Shown here one piece after another: positions 10,610-21,614 of a stretch of DNA of 64,000 nucleotides. Numbering within the stretch: the stretch's first letter is position 1; each line of letters begins with the position of its first letter. The position numbers and the translations under genes are program-made. The notes below the pieces were generated by a model. That model saw nothing but the letters and a program-made list of their open reading frames with translations. It did no database searches and was not told where the DNA came from. The DNA comes from Francisella endosymbiont of Ornithodoros moubata (GTDB taxonomy: Bacteria > Pseudomonadota > Gammaproteobacteria > Francisellales > Francisellaceae), in NCBI GenBank assembly GCA_002095075.2, contig LVCE01000001.1:343561-407560 (forward strand), written 5' to 3'.

Positions 10610-10953
10610 AATATTTATTTCATTATGTTGTTTAGAGCCAAAAACTGGCTTTTATAGTGATGACTTTTGCCGTACAATAATCATGATCTCATGTCGTATG
10701 TGCAATAATGACACAGGAGTTTTTAGAATATACCGCATCTAGAGGTAATGATTTATCGACACCGAATCCTTTTTTTGATTTTACTGGTCTTAAGCCGGGA
10801 GGTAAATGGTTTTTGTGTGCTCTGTGATGGTTAGAAGCATATCAAAATGGTGTTGCTCTAGAGGCTGTGCTTGAATTAACCCATTAATCAGCTCTTGATG
10901 TAATCAAAAAAGAGTATCTATTTGAGAAGGCTTATTTTAATGCAAATGCGTAG
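10610..10953 (+). pseudogene. DUF2237-family protein relic
   Basis: Fragments in order match the small DUF2237 family of unknown function: LEPKTGFYSDDFCRT near 10630, EFLEYTASRGNDLSTPN-like sequence near 10715, FTGLKPGGKWFLC near 10780, then EAYQNGVA, LELTH and SALDVIKKEYL. At least two frame changes and stops (TGA near 10826, TAA near 10887) break it. Its 3' end overlaps the convergent MFS relic by about 22 bases. Confidence 0.72.
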
Positions 10954-11927
10954 ATAAGAGTTGAGCTAAAAACAACATTACCACATAGCACAAACATTGT
11001 TAAAGTGTAGATTAGAGCATTATCTAGATCTAAGCTATTAAATATTATTAAAGTAATGAAGCTTAGAATGATTAACACGCCACTATAATATAAGAATTTT
11101 AATTGTTGTACTCTGCTTGAGTATTTCTTTATGAATATATTTGCAAAAATAGTACTAACACAACATAAGCCATAATATAAACAATACCAGAAAGAGCCAG
11201 TTGCATAATCACCGATATATCAAAGCTGATAATGATATATATAAATAATGCTGCAAAAATAGTGCCAATAGTAACAGTTGCTAACATAAAACTAGGATTG
11301 GTTAGATGTTGGAAGTAGCTAGGGATTAGTTTTTAGTAGACTTGATTTTCTATCTTTGTGTTTTAAAGTTTCTTCAATTAAGCATGCACAGATAAGCATA
11401 ACCACACGATAAATAGTGAGAAAATGAAATGTACTTTGCCATATGTGAGTTAGCTTAGTTAGGATAATACCAATTATTGGTGCTTCGATAGGAGCAATTA
11501 GCAATATTATGATTATAGATACAAGTAGTAAGCTGGTAAGTTTAACGACTTTGTAGCAATCGTGCGCAATTGAAAAAGCAATTACAGCACCTACACAGTC
11601 AGATAAGCCTTAAAGTAGACACATAATCTCAAGCATCTTAAAGTTATAGCTATAAGAGCACAGTACTTATAATATAAATAATACTTCCAATGATTATAAC
11701 TTTCTTGCGACCATATTTATCAGATATAGCCTCCCAGAACAGCATACCAAAAGAGAAGCCAATAAAGTAGGTTGCAAAAGTTGTCAGAACTGTACTATTA
11801 CTGATATCAAAACTACCAGCTATTAAGGGAATCGCTGGCGCATAGGTGTTTACAGCTAGAGGCGGTAAGGCAGCAAATTATGCCAAAATTATAGGAAATA
11901 GTTTAGAATTTTAGTTATAAGTTTCAT
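10932..11927 (-). pseudogene. MFS multidrug transporter (Bcr/CflA-like) relic
   Basis: Read leftward from ATG 11927. Pieces include LPPLAVNTYAPAIPLIAGSF, then YFIGFSFGMLFWEAISDKYG with the MFS loop motif DKYGRKKVI near 11720, APIIGIILTKLTHIWQSTF (11319-11504), and a C-terminal IYAFALK end at 10932. This matches the Bcr/CflA 12-helix exporter family, but with multiple stops and shifts. A second relic of the same family lies at 39351-40455. Starts 5 bases left of the rnd stop on the same strand, so it was probably co-transcribed with rnd. Confidence 0.78.
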
Positions 11928-11931
11928 AGAT

Positions 11932-13050
11932 CTAAATTGTAGTTTGAATAATTTTATTTTGTGCTATCAACAGTATATACTCTTTTAATTTTTTGCCAAC
12001 TATTTCGTATCTCCAACCAGTAAGGAGTTTGTTATTTGTGTAGTTAATATCAATACTTAGATTATATGCTAGTAAGCGAATATCTTTTCTTGAGGCAATT
12101 ATACTAGAATCAAACTTAAGTTGCTTAGTATGTGTATCAAAAAAATCAACTATCTTATCATTTAATTCTGTAGATAATTTACCACCACTCTTTTGTTCTA
12201 GGATTACTTGATCTAAGCTTTTAGTTGAGCTAAGTGCTGTAATAACACCTTTTTTAATCCAAGGTTTTAATCTTTTTAGCTCATCGTGGTCAAAAGAGCT
12301 AATAGATTTAGGGTTTATACGAGCTATCGTATATAAGATTTTATTATTAAAAATAAACCTTACAGGAATATTTTTTTCTTGAGCGATCATTTCACGCCAT
12401 TGTGCTATTAAAATAGCGTTTTTTTGAGTTTTTTCATCAAATTTTTGGATATTACCTATTTTGGTATGGATACTTTCAATAGAGTTAAATTGTGCTTTTT
12501 GTACTTCAATTAGTTCTTGCTCAAAAAAATCTTGATATTGACTTTTAGCTAGTTGTTGTTGCAAATACTCTTTTAGTTGTATGAGATATTCAACATCTTT
12601 GATAGCATAGTTAATTTGCTTTTGTGTTAGTGGTCTATTGTGCCAATCTGAAAACTGAGATTCTTTTTCCATTTCAATACCTAAAATTTCTTTCAGAAGA
12701 GTTTTTAGAGACAATTGTGTTTGAAAACCAAGAAAGGCAGCTGCAAGTTGTGTATCAAAAATATTATTCACTTCACAGTTAAAGAACCTTTTGATAATAG
12801 GAATATCATTAGTTGCCGAGTGGATTATTTTTTGGATATCCTTATCCGTAAAAATGTCCTTTAACTTACTAAAGTCTAGTTCTTTAAGTGTATCTATTAA
12901 GAATATCTCATTTTCAGTCGCTATCTGTACTAGACAAAGCTCAGGATAGTATGTACGCATCCAGTAAAATTCAGTATCTATAGCTAGCCGAGATGTGTTT
13001 CTAAGAATTTCTATCACATCATTTAATTGCTTATTTGTATTAATTATCAT
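11932..13050 (-). CDS. rnd: Ribonuclease D
   Basis: 3'-5' exoribonuclease that trims tRNA precursors and small stable RNAs. The DEDDy active site is visible: LAIDTEFYWMRTY near residue 18, HSATNDIPII near 87, and the Exo III Tyr region NYAIKDVEYL near 150. One or two HRDC domains make up the C-terminal half. The 372 residues match RNase D of about 375. It is divergent from uvrC, and the 108 bases between them must hold both promoters. Confidence 0.94.
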   Translation of the reverse strand: MIINTNKQLNDVIEILRNTSRLAIDTEFYWMRTYYPELCLVQIATENEIFLIDTLKELDFSKLKDIFTDKDIQKIIHSATNDIPIIKRFFNCEVNNIFDTQLAAAFLGFQTQLSLKTLLKEILGIEMEKESQFSDWHNRPLTQKQINYAIKDVEYLIQLKEYLQQQLAKSQYQDFFEQELIEVQKAQFNSIESIHTKIGNIQKFDEKTQKNAILIAQWREMIAQEKNIPVRFIFNNKILYTIARINPKSISSFDHDELKRLKPWIKKGVITALSSTKSLDQVILEQKSGGKLSTELNDKIVDFFDTHTKQLKFDSSIIASRKDIRLLAYNLSIDINYTNNKLLTGWRYEIVGKKLKEYILLIAQNKIIQTTI

Positions 13051-13158
13051 CGTTTTTTTAGTTAAAATATTTATAGAAATTTAAACTTATCTATTTAGTT
13101 AGTATAAAAGTTTATATATGTTAACATTTTTCATAAAATCAGTGTTTAATAAAATTAG

Positions 13159-14997
13159 ATGATTTCAGATAATTCTAAAGATTTTGATTTAAAAAGCTTT
13201 TTAGCTAATTTAACTACGCATTCTGGTGTTTATCGGATGCTTGATAAGCATGGTGAGATAATTTATGTTGGTAAGGCAAAAAATCTTAAAAATCGTGTTA
13301 ATAGTTATTTCTCTAAAGGAGCTAAAGATAGTAAAATTATAATAATGGTAGAGCAGGTAGCTCGAATTGAGATAACTATTACCCCTAGCGATTATGAAGC
13401 ATATTTGTTAGAAAATAGTCTCATCAAGCAACATCGCCCTAAGTATAATATCTTTTTTAAAGATGATAAAAGTTATCCATATTTAGTGATTTCTCGTAAT
13501 AAGTTTCCGCGTGTATTTTTTTATCGTGGTAAATCTGCATATAAAAAAGGACAATGTTTTGGACCTTATGTTTTGATATCATCAGTTAAAAATACACTAA
13601 ATATTATCCAAAAAATCTTTCCAATACGTCAGTGCAAAAATTCATATTATAAGTCTAGAGTTAGACCCTGTTTACAATACCAAATCAAACGCTGCTTAGC
13701 ACCATGTGTAGGTTTGATTTCTCAACAACAATATGATGAACAGTTAGTGATACTAAAAAAGTTTTTAGCTGGTAAATTTAGTACTGTTTTAGAAGAAATC
13801 TCTGAAAAGATGTATCAAGCTTCTGAAAACATGGAATATGAAAAAGCTCAAGTTTATCGTGATCAATTAGTGGTATTGCGTAAATTACAACAACAACAAA
13901 TAGTTGATATTCAAGCAGATAAAACTTTTGATGTAATTGGTATATATATGCAGGATAACTATGCAAGTATAACTTTATTACAGATTCAAAATGGTAATGT
14001 CGTTGCAGATAGACACTGGAGTATAGATGCAAAAGGACAAGATAAAACCTCAATAATGCATGCTTTTTTATCACATTTTTACTTAGGTGATGAGACCCGT
14101 AATATTTGGCCTAAGAATATAATCCTATCAAAAGTAGATTTTACGGATATTACAGATCTTATGAATAGTATTTCACAAAAAATTGGTCAAGTTATAAATT
14201 GGATAGTCGTCCCAGCAGCTGATAATCTCAAGTGGCTGAAGTTAGCCGAGGTAAATGCTCGACAAAAGCTAAATACCTATACAAATTTAAAATCACAATA
14301 TCAAAAGCGTTTGGAATCTCTAAAAGAATTTCTTAAACTAGAAAAAGATATTAAGCGTATTGAATGTTTTGATATTTCTCATTTTCAAGGTGAAGCAACA
14401 GTAGCATCATGTGTAGTATATACAGATGAAGGCGAAGATCGTAAATTTCATCGTAGATATAATATTAAAGATATTAAAGGTAGTGATGATTATGCAGCGA
14501 TTTATCAGTCAGTATCTCGTCGTGTTAGTTATGGATTAGAGACAAATAATCTACCAGATGTAATAATAATTGATGGTGGTAAAGGTCAAATTCATCAAGC
14601 AGAGATAGTTTTTAGGGAATTTGGAATCCAAGATAAAGTTCAGCTTGTCAGTTTAGGTAAGGGTGTTGAGCGTATAAGTGGTAAAGAAAAAATCTATAAA
14701 GGTTTTGATGATACTGAATATACATTAGATGAGCATCATCCAGGATTTCTATTGTTACGCCAAGTTAGAGACTCTGCCCATAATCATGCTATCAAAGGTC
14801 AGCGTAAAAAAGTAAGCTCAAATAGACAGTCATCAATTATAGAGGAAATTGAAGGAGTTGGACCAAAACGCCGTAAAGCTTTAATGATGTATTTAGGTGG
14901 TTGGCAAGAATTATCCAGAGCATCTGTTGATGAGATTGCCAAAGTTAAAGGAATTAGTAAAAAGTTAGCCCAAGAAATTTGGAAATGTTTCCATTAA
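13159..14997 (+). CDS. uvrC: Excinuclease ABC subunit C
   Basis: Makes both incisions in nucleotide excision repair after UvrAB damage recognition. The GIY-YIG nuclease domain is at the N-terminus (GVYRMLDKHGEIIYVGKAKN, residues 19-38). A UvrB-interacting UVR motif lies near residue 220 (MEYEKAQVYRDQL). The RNase H-like second nuclease follows (CFDISHFQGEATVASCVVY, IIDGGKGQIHQA). A helix-hairpin-helix pair closes the protein (IEGVGPKRRKALMMYLGG). Full length at 612 residues. No clear Shine-Dalgarno precedes the ATG. Confidence 0.97.
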   Translation: MISDNSKDFDLKSFLANLTTHSGVYRMLDKHGEIIYVGKAKNLKNRVNSYFSKGAKDSKIIIMVEQVARIEITITPSDYEAYLLENSLIKQHRPKYNIFFKDDKSYPYLVISRNKFPRVFFYRGKSAYKKGQCFGPYVLISSVKNTLNIIQKIFPIRQCKNSYYKSRVRPCLQYQIKRCLAPCVGLISQQQYDEQLVILKKFLAGKFSTVLEEISEKMYQASENMEYEKAQVYRDQLVVLRKLQQQQIVDIQADKTFDVIGIYMQDNYASITLLQIQNGNVVADRHWSIDAKGQDKTSIMHAFLSHFYLGDETRNIWPKNIILSKVDFTDITDLMNSISQKIGQVINWIVVPAADNLKWLKLAEVNARQKLNTYTNLKSQYQKRLESLKEFLKLEKDIKRIECFDISHFQGEATVASCVVYTDEGEDRKFHRRYNIKDIKGSDDYAAIYQSVSRRVSYGLETNNLPDVIIIDGGKGQIHQAEIVFREFGIQDKVQLVSLGKGVERISGKEKIYKGFDDTEYTLDEHHPGFLLLRQVRDSAHNHAIKGQRKKVSSNRQSSIIEEIEGVGPKRRKALMMYLGGWQELSRASVDEIAKVKGISKKLAQEIWKCFH

Positions 14998-15062
14998 AAA
15001 ATTAAATTATAGCTAATTAATACTGTAGAATTTTGGTATTTCAAAAAATATAAAGTCTAAAA

Positions 15063-15679
15063 ATGACTAAAAAAAGCTTGTTATTTATTATTTTAGGAAT
15101 AATATCGATATTCTTTTGCTACTTCTTTGTTGATAGACACATAGTATGGCTTTTGCACGAGTATAATTCAAGGCAATACACCTTCATGAGATTTTTTTCT
15201 GATGATATGTTTTTTTCTTAAACATGTCAATTTTTGTATTTTACATATATTATTTTATTAAGCTTTTATACAAAAAAGTATCTGCTTTTGATGCAAAGTT
15301 TTTGTTAGTGCGAATGCTGTACTTACAGGTCAATTTATCAAAGAAATATTAAAAGGTATTTGTGGTAGGTATTGGACAGAAACATTTAAGAATTATAATT
15401 CTTCATTAGTCAGAGATAATCTTTATGGCTTTAACTGGTTTAAGTTTAATGGTGATTATGCTTCTTTTCCTTTTAGTCATGCTACATTTATATTTTCATT
15501 TAGCGTTAGTATGTGGATTTTATTTCCTAAATATAAGTGGCTTAGGTTTATTAGCATTTTTAGTGCTAATTACACAACTACTGCAATATTTTCACTTTGC
15601 TAGTGATCTAATTGCTGGAGCTATGCTAGGCTCAATCATTGGTTACTATACTGCTTTGACATATCAACAAAAGAGTTAA
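15063..15679 (+). pseudogene. PAP2-family phosphatase (lipid phosphatase-like) relic
   Basis: Starts MTKKSLLFIILGIISIFFCY, a membrane anchor, and stops at about 15220. Shifted pieces then read ICGRYWTETFKNYNSS, GFNWFKFNGDYASFPFSHAT and, near the end, FHFASDLIAGAMLGSIIGYY. The PAP2 core SFPSGH is altered to SFPFSH, so the catalytic motif is damaged too. Francisella uses PAP2-type enzymes such as LpxE/LpxF to remove lipid A phosphates, but I cannot say which paralogue this was. Confidence 0.75.
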
Positions 15680-15680
15680 T

Positions 15681-15709
15681 TTTTTTTAAAACCATAGGTT
15701 TTAAAAAAG
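15681..15709. terminator. Strong AT-rich hairpin, possible terminator
   Basis: Twelve consecutive base pairs plus a terminal G-T pair join 15681-15693 with 15697-15709 around a 3-base ATA loop. The arms read TTTAAAACC and GGTTTTAAA at the loop. It lies 2 bases past the PAP2 relic stop. A distinct downstream T-run is missing, so termination function is inferred from shape and position only. Confidence 0.4.
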
Positions 15710-15778
15710 TAATAGTTATAAAATATCATTATGTTAGAATTATTACAAATATTTAATTTTAATGATTTTATACAAAAT

Positions 15779-16660
15779 ATGGGTGGAAAAAAGACAAATT
15801 AAAGCAGTATCACTTATTTCTGGTGGTCTTGGCTTAATGTTAGCAACAAAAATGATGCTTGATCAAGGCATTCATGTTGAGGGAGTAAATTTTTTTACTG
15901 GTTTCTTGCAAATATGAATTCATGTTTAGATTGTAAGATTTTTATGGTGCGTAAAGCTAAAGAATGGGCTAGGAAAAACGATTTTGATTTTATAATTGCT
16001 GGTGAGGTTATTGGTCAAAGATCAATATCACAACGCAAAATAACTATGCCTGTAGTCCAAAAACAATCTGGTATTGATGATTTACTTCTTAGACCTTTAA
16101 GTGCTAAAAACCTACCAGAAACAAAACCAGAAAGAGAAGGCTGAATTGATAGATCTAAGCTAATGGGAATTACAGATAGAGGTAGAAGAGATCAGATGAG
16201 AATAGCACGTGAATGGGGTATAAAAGACTATGCTTCTCCTCCTAAGGGTTGTTGTTTCCTTACTGATAAACAGTACTCTGATAAATTAGTTGATTTATGG
16301 CAAGCGCGTAGTTTAAAAGAGTATGAGTCTGATGATATTAGCTTCTTAAGATTGGTAGACATATTAGCTTTAAGCTTTATTTATAAACTTATAATTGGTC
16401 GTAAAGAGAGTGAAAATAATTATTTAAACGGTTACAAAAATCAATTTATAAGTGTCTATTGCTCATTACATATAGGTCCTTTGACTTTGATAGATGGTGG
16501 TTTGACAAAAATGATGAGCAATACACAACACAAGTCTTAGGTAGATTTACACAAGGCAACTATGGTATTTAACTATCTAGATAACTATCTAGATGGTACG
16601 AGTAAAGAAGTCACTGTCAAGCCTATACTGATGAGATTAAAAAGGAGTGGTATATAATAA
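15779..16660 (+). pseudogene. PP-loop tRNA-thiolation-like protein relic
   Basis: The start reads MGGKKTN then stops. Shortening the A6 run at 15787-15792 by one base restores MGGKRQIKAVSLISGGLGL, a PP-loop-like SGG motif. Further pieces are CKIFMVRKAKEWARKND, GEVIGQRSISQRK, DDLLLRPLSAKNLPETK and PEREG, then KGCCFLTDKQYSDK. These match a family of ThiI/MnmA-like ATPases with a C-terminal NFACT-R-type domain (KLIIGRKESENN near 16395). A tusA-like relic follows directly, supporting a sulfur-relay role. At least four lesions are visible. Confidence 0.6.
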
Positions 16661-16868
16661 ATACAGCAGTTAAACTTAGAAAGGCTTCTTTGTCGGATGC
16701 CAGTTATCAAAACACAGAATGCTCTAAGAAGGGGAGCAATTAAAAGTAGTTTGTACTGATCCTGGTACTATGCATGATATCCCAGCATGGTGTAAGGTAA
16801 ATGATTATATACTTGTCAAAGCAGAGCAAGTAACAGATAAATATGAATTTATAATAGAGGTGAAATAG
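16661..16868 (+). pseudogene. TusA-family sulfur carrier relic
   Basis: An AAAAGGAG ribosome site near 16640 precedes ATACAGCAG, where ATG has become ATA. The reading is LNLERLLCRMPVIKTQNALRR, with the TusA Cys-x-Met-Pro sulfur-carrying motif (CRMP for CPMP). After a frameshift near 16735 it continues LKVVCTDPGTMHDIPAWCKV to the end. TusA-like proteins relay persulfide sulfur to tRNA thiolation or other acceptors. Its TAG stop overlaps the GTG start of the next gene. Confidence 0.75.
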
Positions 16869-17056
16869 TGGATCATTCAGTTTTAAATGTGTTGGTTTGT
16901 CCAATTTGCAAATCAAATTTACATTATGATAAAGAAAATCAAGTTTTAGTATGTAAAGCGGATAAACTAGCTTATCCAATTCGCGGGAATATTCCAGTAA
17001 TGTTAGTTGAAGAAGCTAAAAAGCTAACTCTTGAAGAGGTGAAAAAATATGACTAA
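16868..17056 (+). CDS. UPF0434/Trm112-like zinc-ribbon protein
   Basis: A 62-residue protein starting at GTG 16868, preceded by GAGGTG at 16856-16861. The sequence has [11 protein letters not shown] and [20 protein letters not shown], the conserved UPF0434 (YcaR-like) pattern related to Trm112. The usual first CPxCK knuckle is kept; only one further Cys (VC) remains. Its end overlaps kdsB by 8 bases, a common linkage in proteobacteria, so translation is probably coupled. Molecular function is not established. Confidence 0.88.
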   Translation: MDHSVLNVLVCPICKSNLHYDKENQVLVCKADKLAYPIRGNIPVMLVEEAKKLTLEEVKKYD

Positions 17057-17801
17057 TATCCATATTGTAATTCCAGCAAGGCTTAAATCAACTCGTCTAC
17101 CAAATAAGATGCTAGCTGATATTGCTGGTAAGCCAATGATTCAGAGAGTCTATGAACAAGTAGCCAAATCAAAGTTTGATAGTATAATAATAGCTACAGA
17201 TTCCCAAGAAATAAAAGATGTAGCTGAGAGTTTTGGTGCAAAAGTAGCTTTGACAAGGGCTGATCATGAGTCAGGTACAGATAGAATAGCAGAAGCCGTT
17301 AGTAAATTAGGTTTTGCTGATGAAGATATTGTTGTAAATGTCCAAGGTGACGAGCCTTTGATACTTGTTGAGAATATTGAGCAAGTGGTACAGTTATTGA
17401 TAGATAAACCAGAAGCAGTAGTCTCAACATTGTGTGAAAAAATCACTGATGTAGAAGATATTTATAATCCTAACAATGTTAAAGTAGTTTTTGACAAAAA
17501 TAATTATGTTTTATATTTTAGTAGAGCATCTATTCCTTTTGAGAGAGGTTTTTCTGAGGATCAGCAAGTTAGTATTTCAGAGTTTTTTAGACATATTGGT
17601 ATATATACATATCGAGTGGCTTTTCTAAAGCATTATGCTGAACTTACAGTTTCACCAATTGAAAAATACGAAGCATTAGAGCAACTTAGAGTTCTATATA
17701 ATGGCTATAAGATTGCAATAGCTCAATCATCTAAATCAACTCCAGCAGGTGTTGATACACCGCAAGATTTAGAAAAAATAAGGAGATTTTTAAATGTTTA
17801 A
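17049..17801 (+). CDS. kdsB: CMP-KDO synthetase (3-deoxy-manno-octulosonate cytidylyltransferase)
   Basis: Activates KDO with CTP for attachment to lipid A in lipopolysaccharide synthesis. The N-terminal nucleotidyltransferase motif [15 protein letters not shown] starts at residue 8, with NVQGDEP near 98 and YKKIGIYTYR-like [14 protein letters not shown] near 180. Its 250 residues are the typical size. It overlaps the upstream UPF0434 gene and the downstream HIT gene by 8 bases each, so the three are one translationally coupled unit. Ribosome site GAAGAGGTG lies inside the upstream gene. Confidence 0.97.
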   Translation: MTNIHIVIPARLKSTRLPNKMLADIAGKPMIQRVYEQVAKSKFDSIIIATDSQEIKDVAESFGAKVALTRADHESGTDRIAEAVSKLGFADEDIVVNVQGDEPLILVENIEQVVQLLIDKPEAVVSTLCEKITDVEDIYNPNNVKVVFDKNNYVLYFSRASIPFERGFSEDQQVSISEFFRHIGIYTYRVAFLKHYAELTVSPIEKYEALEQLRVLYNGYKIAIAQSSKSTPAGVDTPQDLEKIRRFLNV

Positions 17802-18186
17802 ATTAGATCCTCGCTTAGCAGCTGATACTTTTGAAGTTTGTGAGCACCTAGACTGTAAAATTCTAGTAGTAAATAACTCTATCGTACCTTGGTTTATAGT
17901 TGTACCTTTTACAGATAGAACAGAGTGGTATCAGCTTGTTGATCCTGTTCAATACAATATAAATATTATTATCAATAAACTCTCTAGATTTATATTTAAA
18001 GAATACCATGTTGATAAGTTAAATATAGCTACTATAGGTAATGTTGTTAAGCAAATGCACCTACATGTAGTAGGGCGTTTCGAAAATGATCCATCTTGGC
18101 CAGCTCCTGTATGGGGGAATATCCAATCTAAACCATATACACAGCAAAAAAATAATCTACTAGAAAAAGTTAGAAAAATATTTTAA
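17794..18186 (+). CDS. HIT-domain (histidine triad) protein
   Basis: A cytoplasmic nucleotide-binding hydrolase or transferase of the HIT superfamily, 130 residues. The histidine triad is represented by [10 protein letters not shown] near residue 88, and the phosphate-binding N-terminal strand pair by [19 protein letters not shown] near 23. It lacks the last His of a canonical HxHxHxx triad (HLHVVG), as in several diverged HIT proteins. AAGGAG lies 8 bases before ATG. The substrate is unknown; conserved linkage to kdsB does not identify it. Confidence 0.85.
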   Translation: MFKLDPRLAADTFEVCEHLDCKILVVNNSIVPWFIVVPFTDRTEWYQLVDPVQYNINIIINKLSRFIFKEYHVDKLNIATIGNVVKQMHLHVVGRFENDPSWPAPVWGNIQSKPYTQQKNNLLEKVRKIF

Positions 18187-18215
18187 ATTTTATGAGTATC
18201 TTGACAAGCTTTTGA

Positions 18216-18239
18216 AATATAAAATACTGGTTTTATATT
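18216..18239. terminator. Bidirectional hairpin between HIT gene and galK relic
   Basis: AATATAAAA (18216-18224) pairs perfectly with TTTTATATT (18231-18239) around TACTGG. AAATTTTTCTC follows on the + strand and the other face meets a converging gene end. The stem is all A-T, so stability is modest. Confidence 0.45.
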
Positions 18240-18249
18240 AAATTTTTCT

Positions 18250-19277
18250 CTAAGTAGCTAAAGTAGCTAGTATAGTCTTTAGAAGCTTGGTAGATAAAAG
18301 ATGTACTGTCGAACCACTAAAACCATCATCAGTCATTCTAGCATCATAAATTCCAGCAAAGTTTTGAGATAACTTAACTAGGTAATCACGTTCATCACAG
18401 CTGACCTTATAATCATTTTTTAGTGAATTATGCGACTGATAAATTAGCTTACCTAGCTTTTGCCAATCTTTAGCTGCTATTGCTTTAGTAACTTCTTTCA
18501 CTCTTTGATTTTCTATAAATATATGTAATGCTAATTTATAATCTTCTTCAGAGAGTTAACTTTTATACGCTCTAGTTTTTATATATCCAGCTCACGCAGA
18601 GATTTTATCTTATGAAATATAGTATATTTTCACAAACTTGGTGGCGCTTATTGTAGGCAGAATCTGCTAAATTATACTTAATATTGGTATCACAAATTAG
18701 TACTGATAGATTATCAAGCTCAAAAAAGCTATTATCACAATGATGATTATTATAATCAATCATTGTTGCAGCATTTTGCTGTGAAAACAAACAAGCCATT
18801 TGATCCATAAGCTCACATTTTGTACTAATGTATTGATGCTCTACTTTTTGTGCAATCTTAGCAAGATCAAGTTTAGAGATGTTTAGTTAATAGATTTTAT
18901 TATAAGCAGGTATTTAGTGAGGTAGATGATGAAATCACTAAAAATATAAATATTTGCTCCTTTAATATCACTACAGAAATCTTGCTTGATGATATTTATA
19001 GTTCCTTTTATATAGTTTTGCCAAGTATTAGTTAGTTCTTGCATAATTTTATTTGTATCAAAATAATGCAGAATCATAAAGATTTTTACTATATACATTG
19101 ACAATGTTATCATCCCTAGTTGCGATAGATATAAAAGTACCTTTATTGATAGCAAATAGTATTACAAAACCATTGTTATAGTCGGTGGTGTGCTCACCTA
19201 TTAAATTGATTTGACTTGGCGAAAAAATACTTCAGGATTAAACGATTGGTTAAATTATCTTTGATACAGTCCATCAT
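18250..19277 (-). pseudogene. galK: Galactokinase, heavily frameshifted
   Basis: Would phosphorylate galactose at C1. Read leftward from ATG 19277, the substrate motif survives across a shift as SQINLIGEHT. Other pieces are 18883-19155 in part, MDQMACLFSQQNAATMIDY (18605-18808) and the C-terminal YDARMTDDGFSGSTVHLLS (18250-18501), where the ATP-contacting GARMTGGGFGG is degraded. Total length matches a 380-residue kinase, so decay is by point lesions. The start lies 2 bases past the galT relic stop. Confidence 0.88.
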
Positions 19278-19279
19278 AA

Positions 19280-20303
<1,024 letters not shown>

Positions 20304-20394
20304 TTATAAATCAAAAAATAGTTGTTTTGTATTTTGAGTATAGTATAATCATAAATGCTGGAACTATTAGCTAAATTGATGTAGGAATTTTTGT

Positions 20395-21583
20395 ATGCAA
20401 AATGAAAAAAATTTTGTAGTCATTCGCGTGGCTATAATAGCAACACTTGCTAGGTTGCTTTTTGGTATGGATATTGGTTATGTTAACGGCTTGCTGCATT
20501 GCATATCAGAAACATTTGGTTTAAGTATTGAGTAAAATGGTTATGTCTCAAGTGTATCGCTGCTTAGAGCTGCTTGTGGGGCGTTATTTAGTGGTTTTTT
20601 ATCAAAGCAGTATGGGACGTAGAAAAGTACTTCTAATTGCAGCTACTATTTTTTCTATTTTTACAATAGTCGGAATTTTGGTATCTAGCTATCAAATTTT
20701 TATTAGCTCAAGATTCATTTTAGGTATTGCGGTAAGGATTGTTTCATTTATTGCACCTTTATATTTATTAGAAATTGCTCTAAAAGAGTTTAGAGGTGCT
20801 TTGATTGCTTTATACCAATTAATGATAACTATTGGTTTATTTTTGGTTCTTTTAACCAATTCAGCTTTAGAAAGTACAGGTTCTTGGAGGATTATGCTTG
20901 CAGTATTGGCAATTTCTTCAGTGATAATGTTCTTTAGATGTTTAACATTGCCTGGAAGTCCAAGATGGCTTGTTTTAAAAGGTAATGATGAGGCTGTTAT
21001 TGTTCTTAAAAAAATAAGATCGAGCGAAGTAGAAGCACTAGACGAGCATAACGAAATTAAACAAACAACACATAGAGGTGTTAGTGTTTTTTCTTTGCTT
21101 AAGCAAAAGTTTTTTATAAAAGTCTTATTTTTTAGGTATAGCTTTGCAAGCATCCAACAGTTCACCGACATGAATGCTTTTATGTATTACTCAACAGATA
21201 TCTTTAAATTAGCAGGATTTACTAATCCTTCAACATCGACAATAGTGATTGGTTTACTTAATATGCTGACAACCTTTTTGGCAATTAAGTATATCGATAA
21301 ATTTGGGTGTAAGCCAATTTTTAAACTTATTGATAATCTCGTGTATCGTTATTGGCTTTATCTTTAAAACACACTTTGTCTATGGCCAAGCAATGGTTTT
21401 ATCACAAACATTACAATGGACTGCTTTGATATTTTGTTTGTTATTTATCTTTGGTTTTGCGATATCTTGGATAGTTTTTATATTATTTGTTAAGCTTTTG
21501 TTCCTGAAACAAAAGGTATTAGCTTAGAGAAAATAGAAGATAACCTTATCGCTGGCAAATCTTTAGCAAAAATTGGTCGCTAA
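20395..21583 (+). pseudogene. GalP-like sugar porter, first copy, broken
   Basis: MFS sugar-proton symporter relic reading MQNEKNFVVIRVAIIATLAR from ATG 20395, with a stop at 20533. A long 279-codon stretch at 20528-21367 follows (SMGRRKVLLIAA, LPGSPRWLVLKG). The C-terminal VPETKGISLEKIEDNL is out of frame because the T-run at 21496-21499 is one base shorter than in the intact neighbour. An internal part corresponding to helices 9-11 is missing. Divergent from galT, so it belonged to the galactose locus. Confidence 0.85.
21496..21549 (+). repeat. 54-base direct repeat, copy 1 (broken galP tail)
   Basis: Identical base for base to 22928-22981. It encodes the sugar-porter C-terminal signature PETKGISLEKIEDNL. 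The rest of the two genes is clearly diverged, so this block points to recent gene conversion or recombination. Confidence 0.85.
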
Positions 21584-21614
21584 CAAACAATCTATAAATA
21601 AATGGTGGGAGAAT

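Noticed and set aside
13051..13158. Specific promoters between rnd and uvrC
   Set aside because: The DNA is so AT-rich that many -10-like hexamers occur; none stands out with a good -35.
20692..21171. Long minus-strand open frame opposite the broken galP
   Set aside because: It is antisense to recognisable sugar-porter sequence and has no homology of its own.
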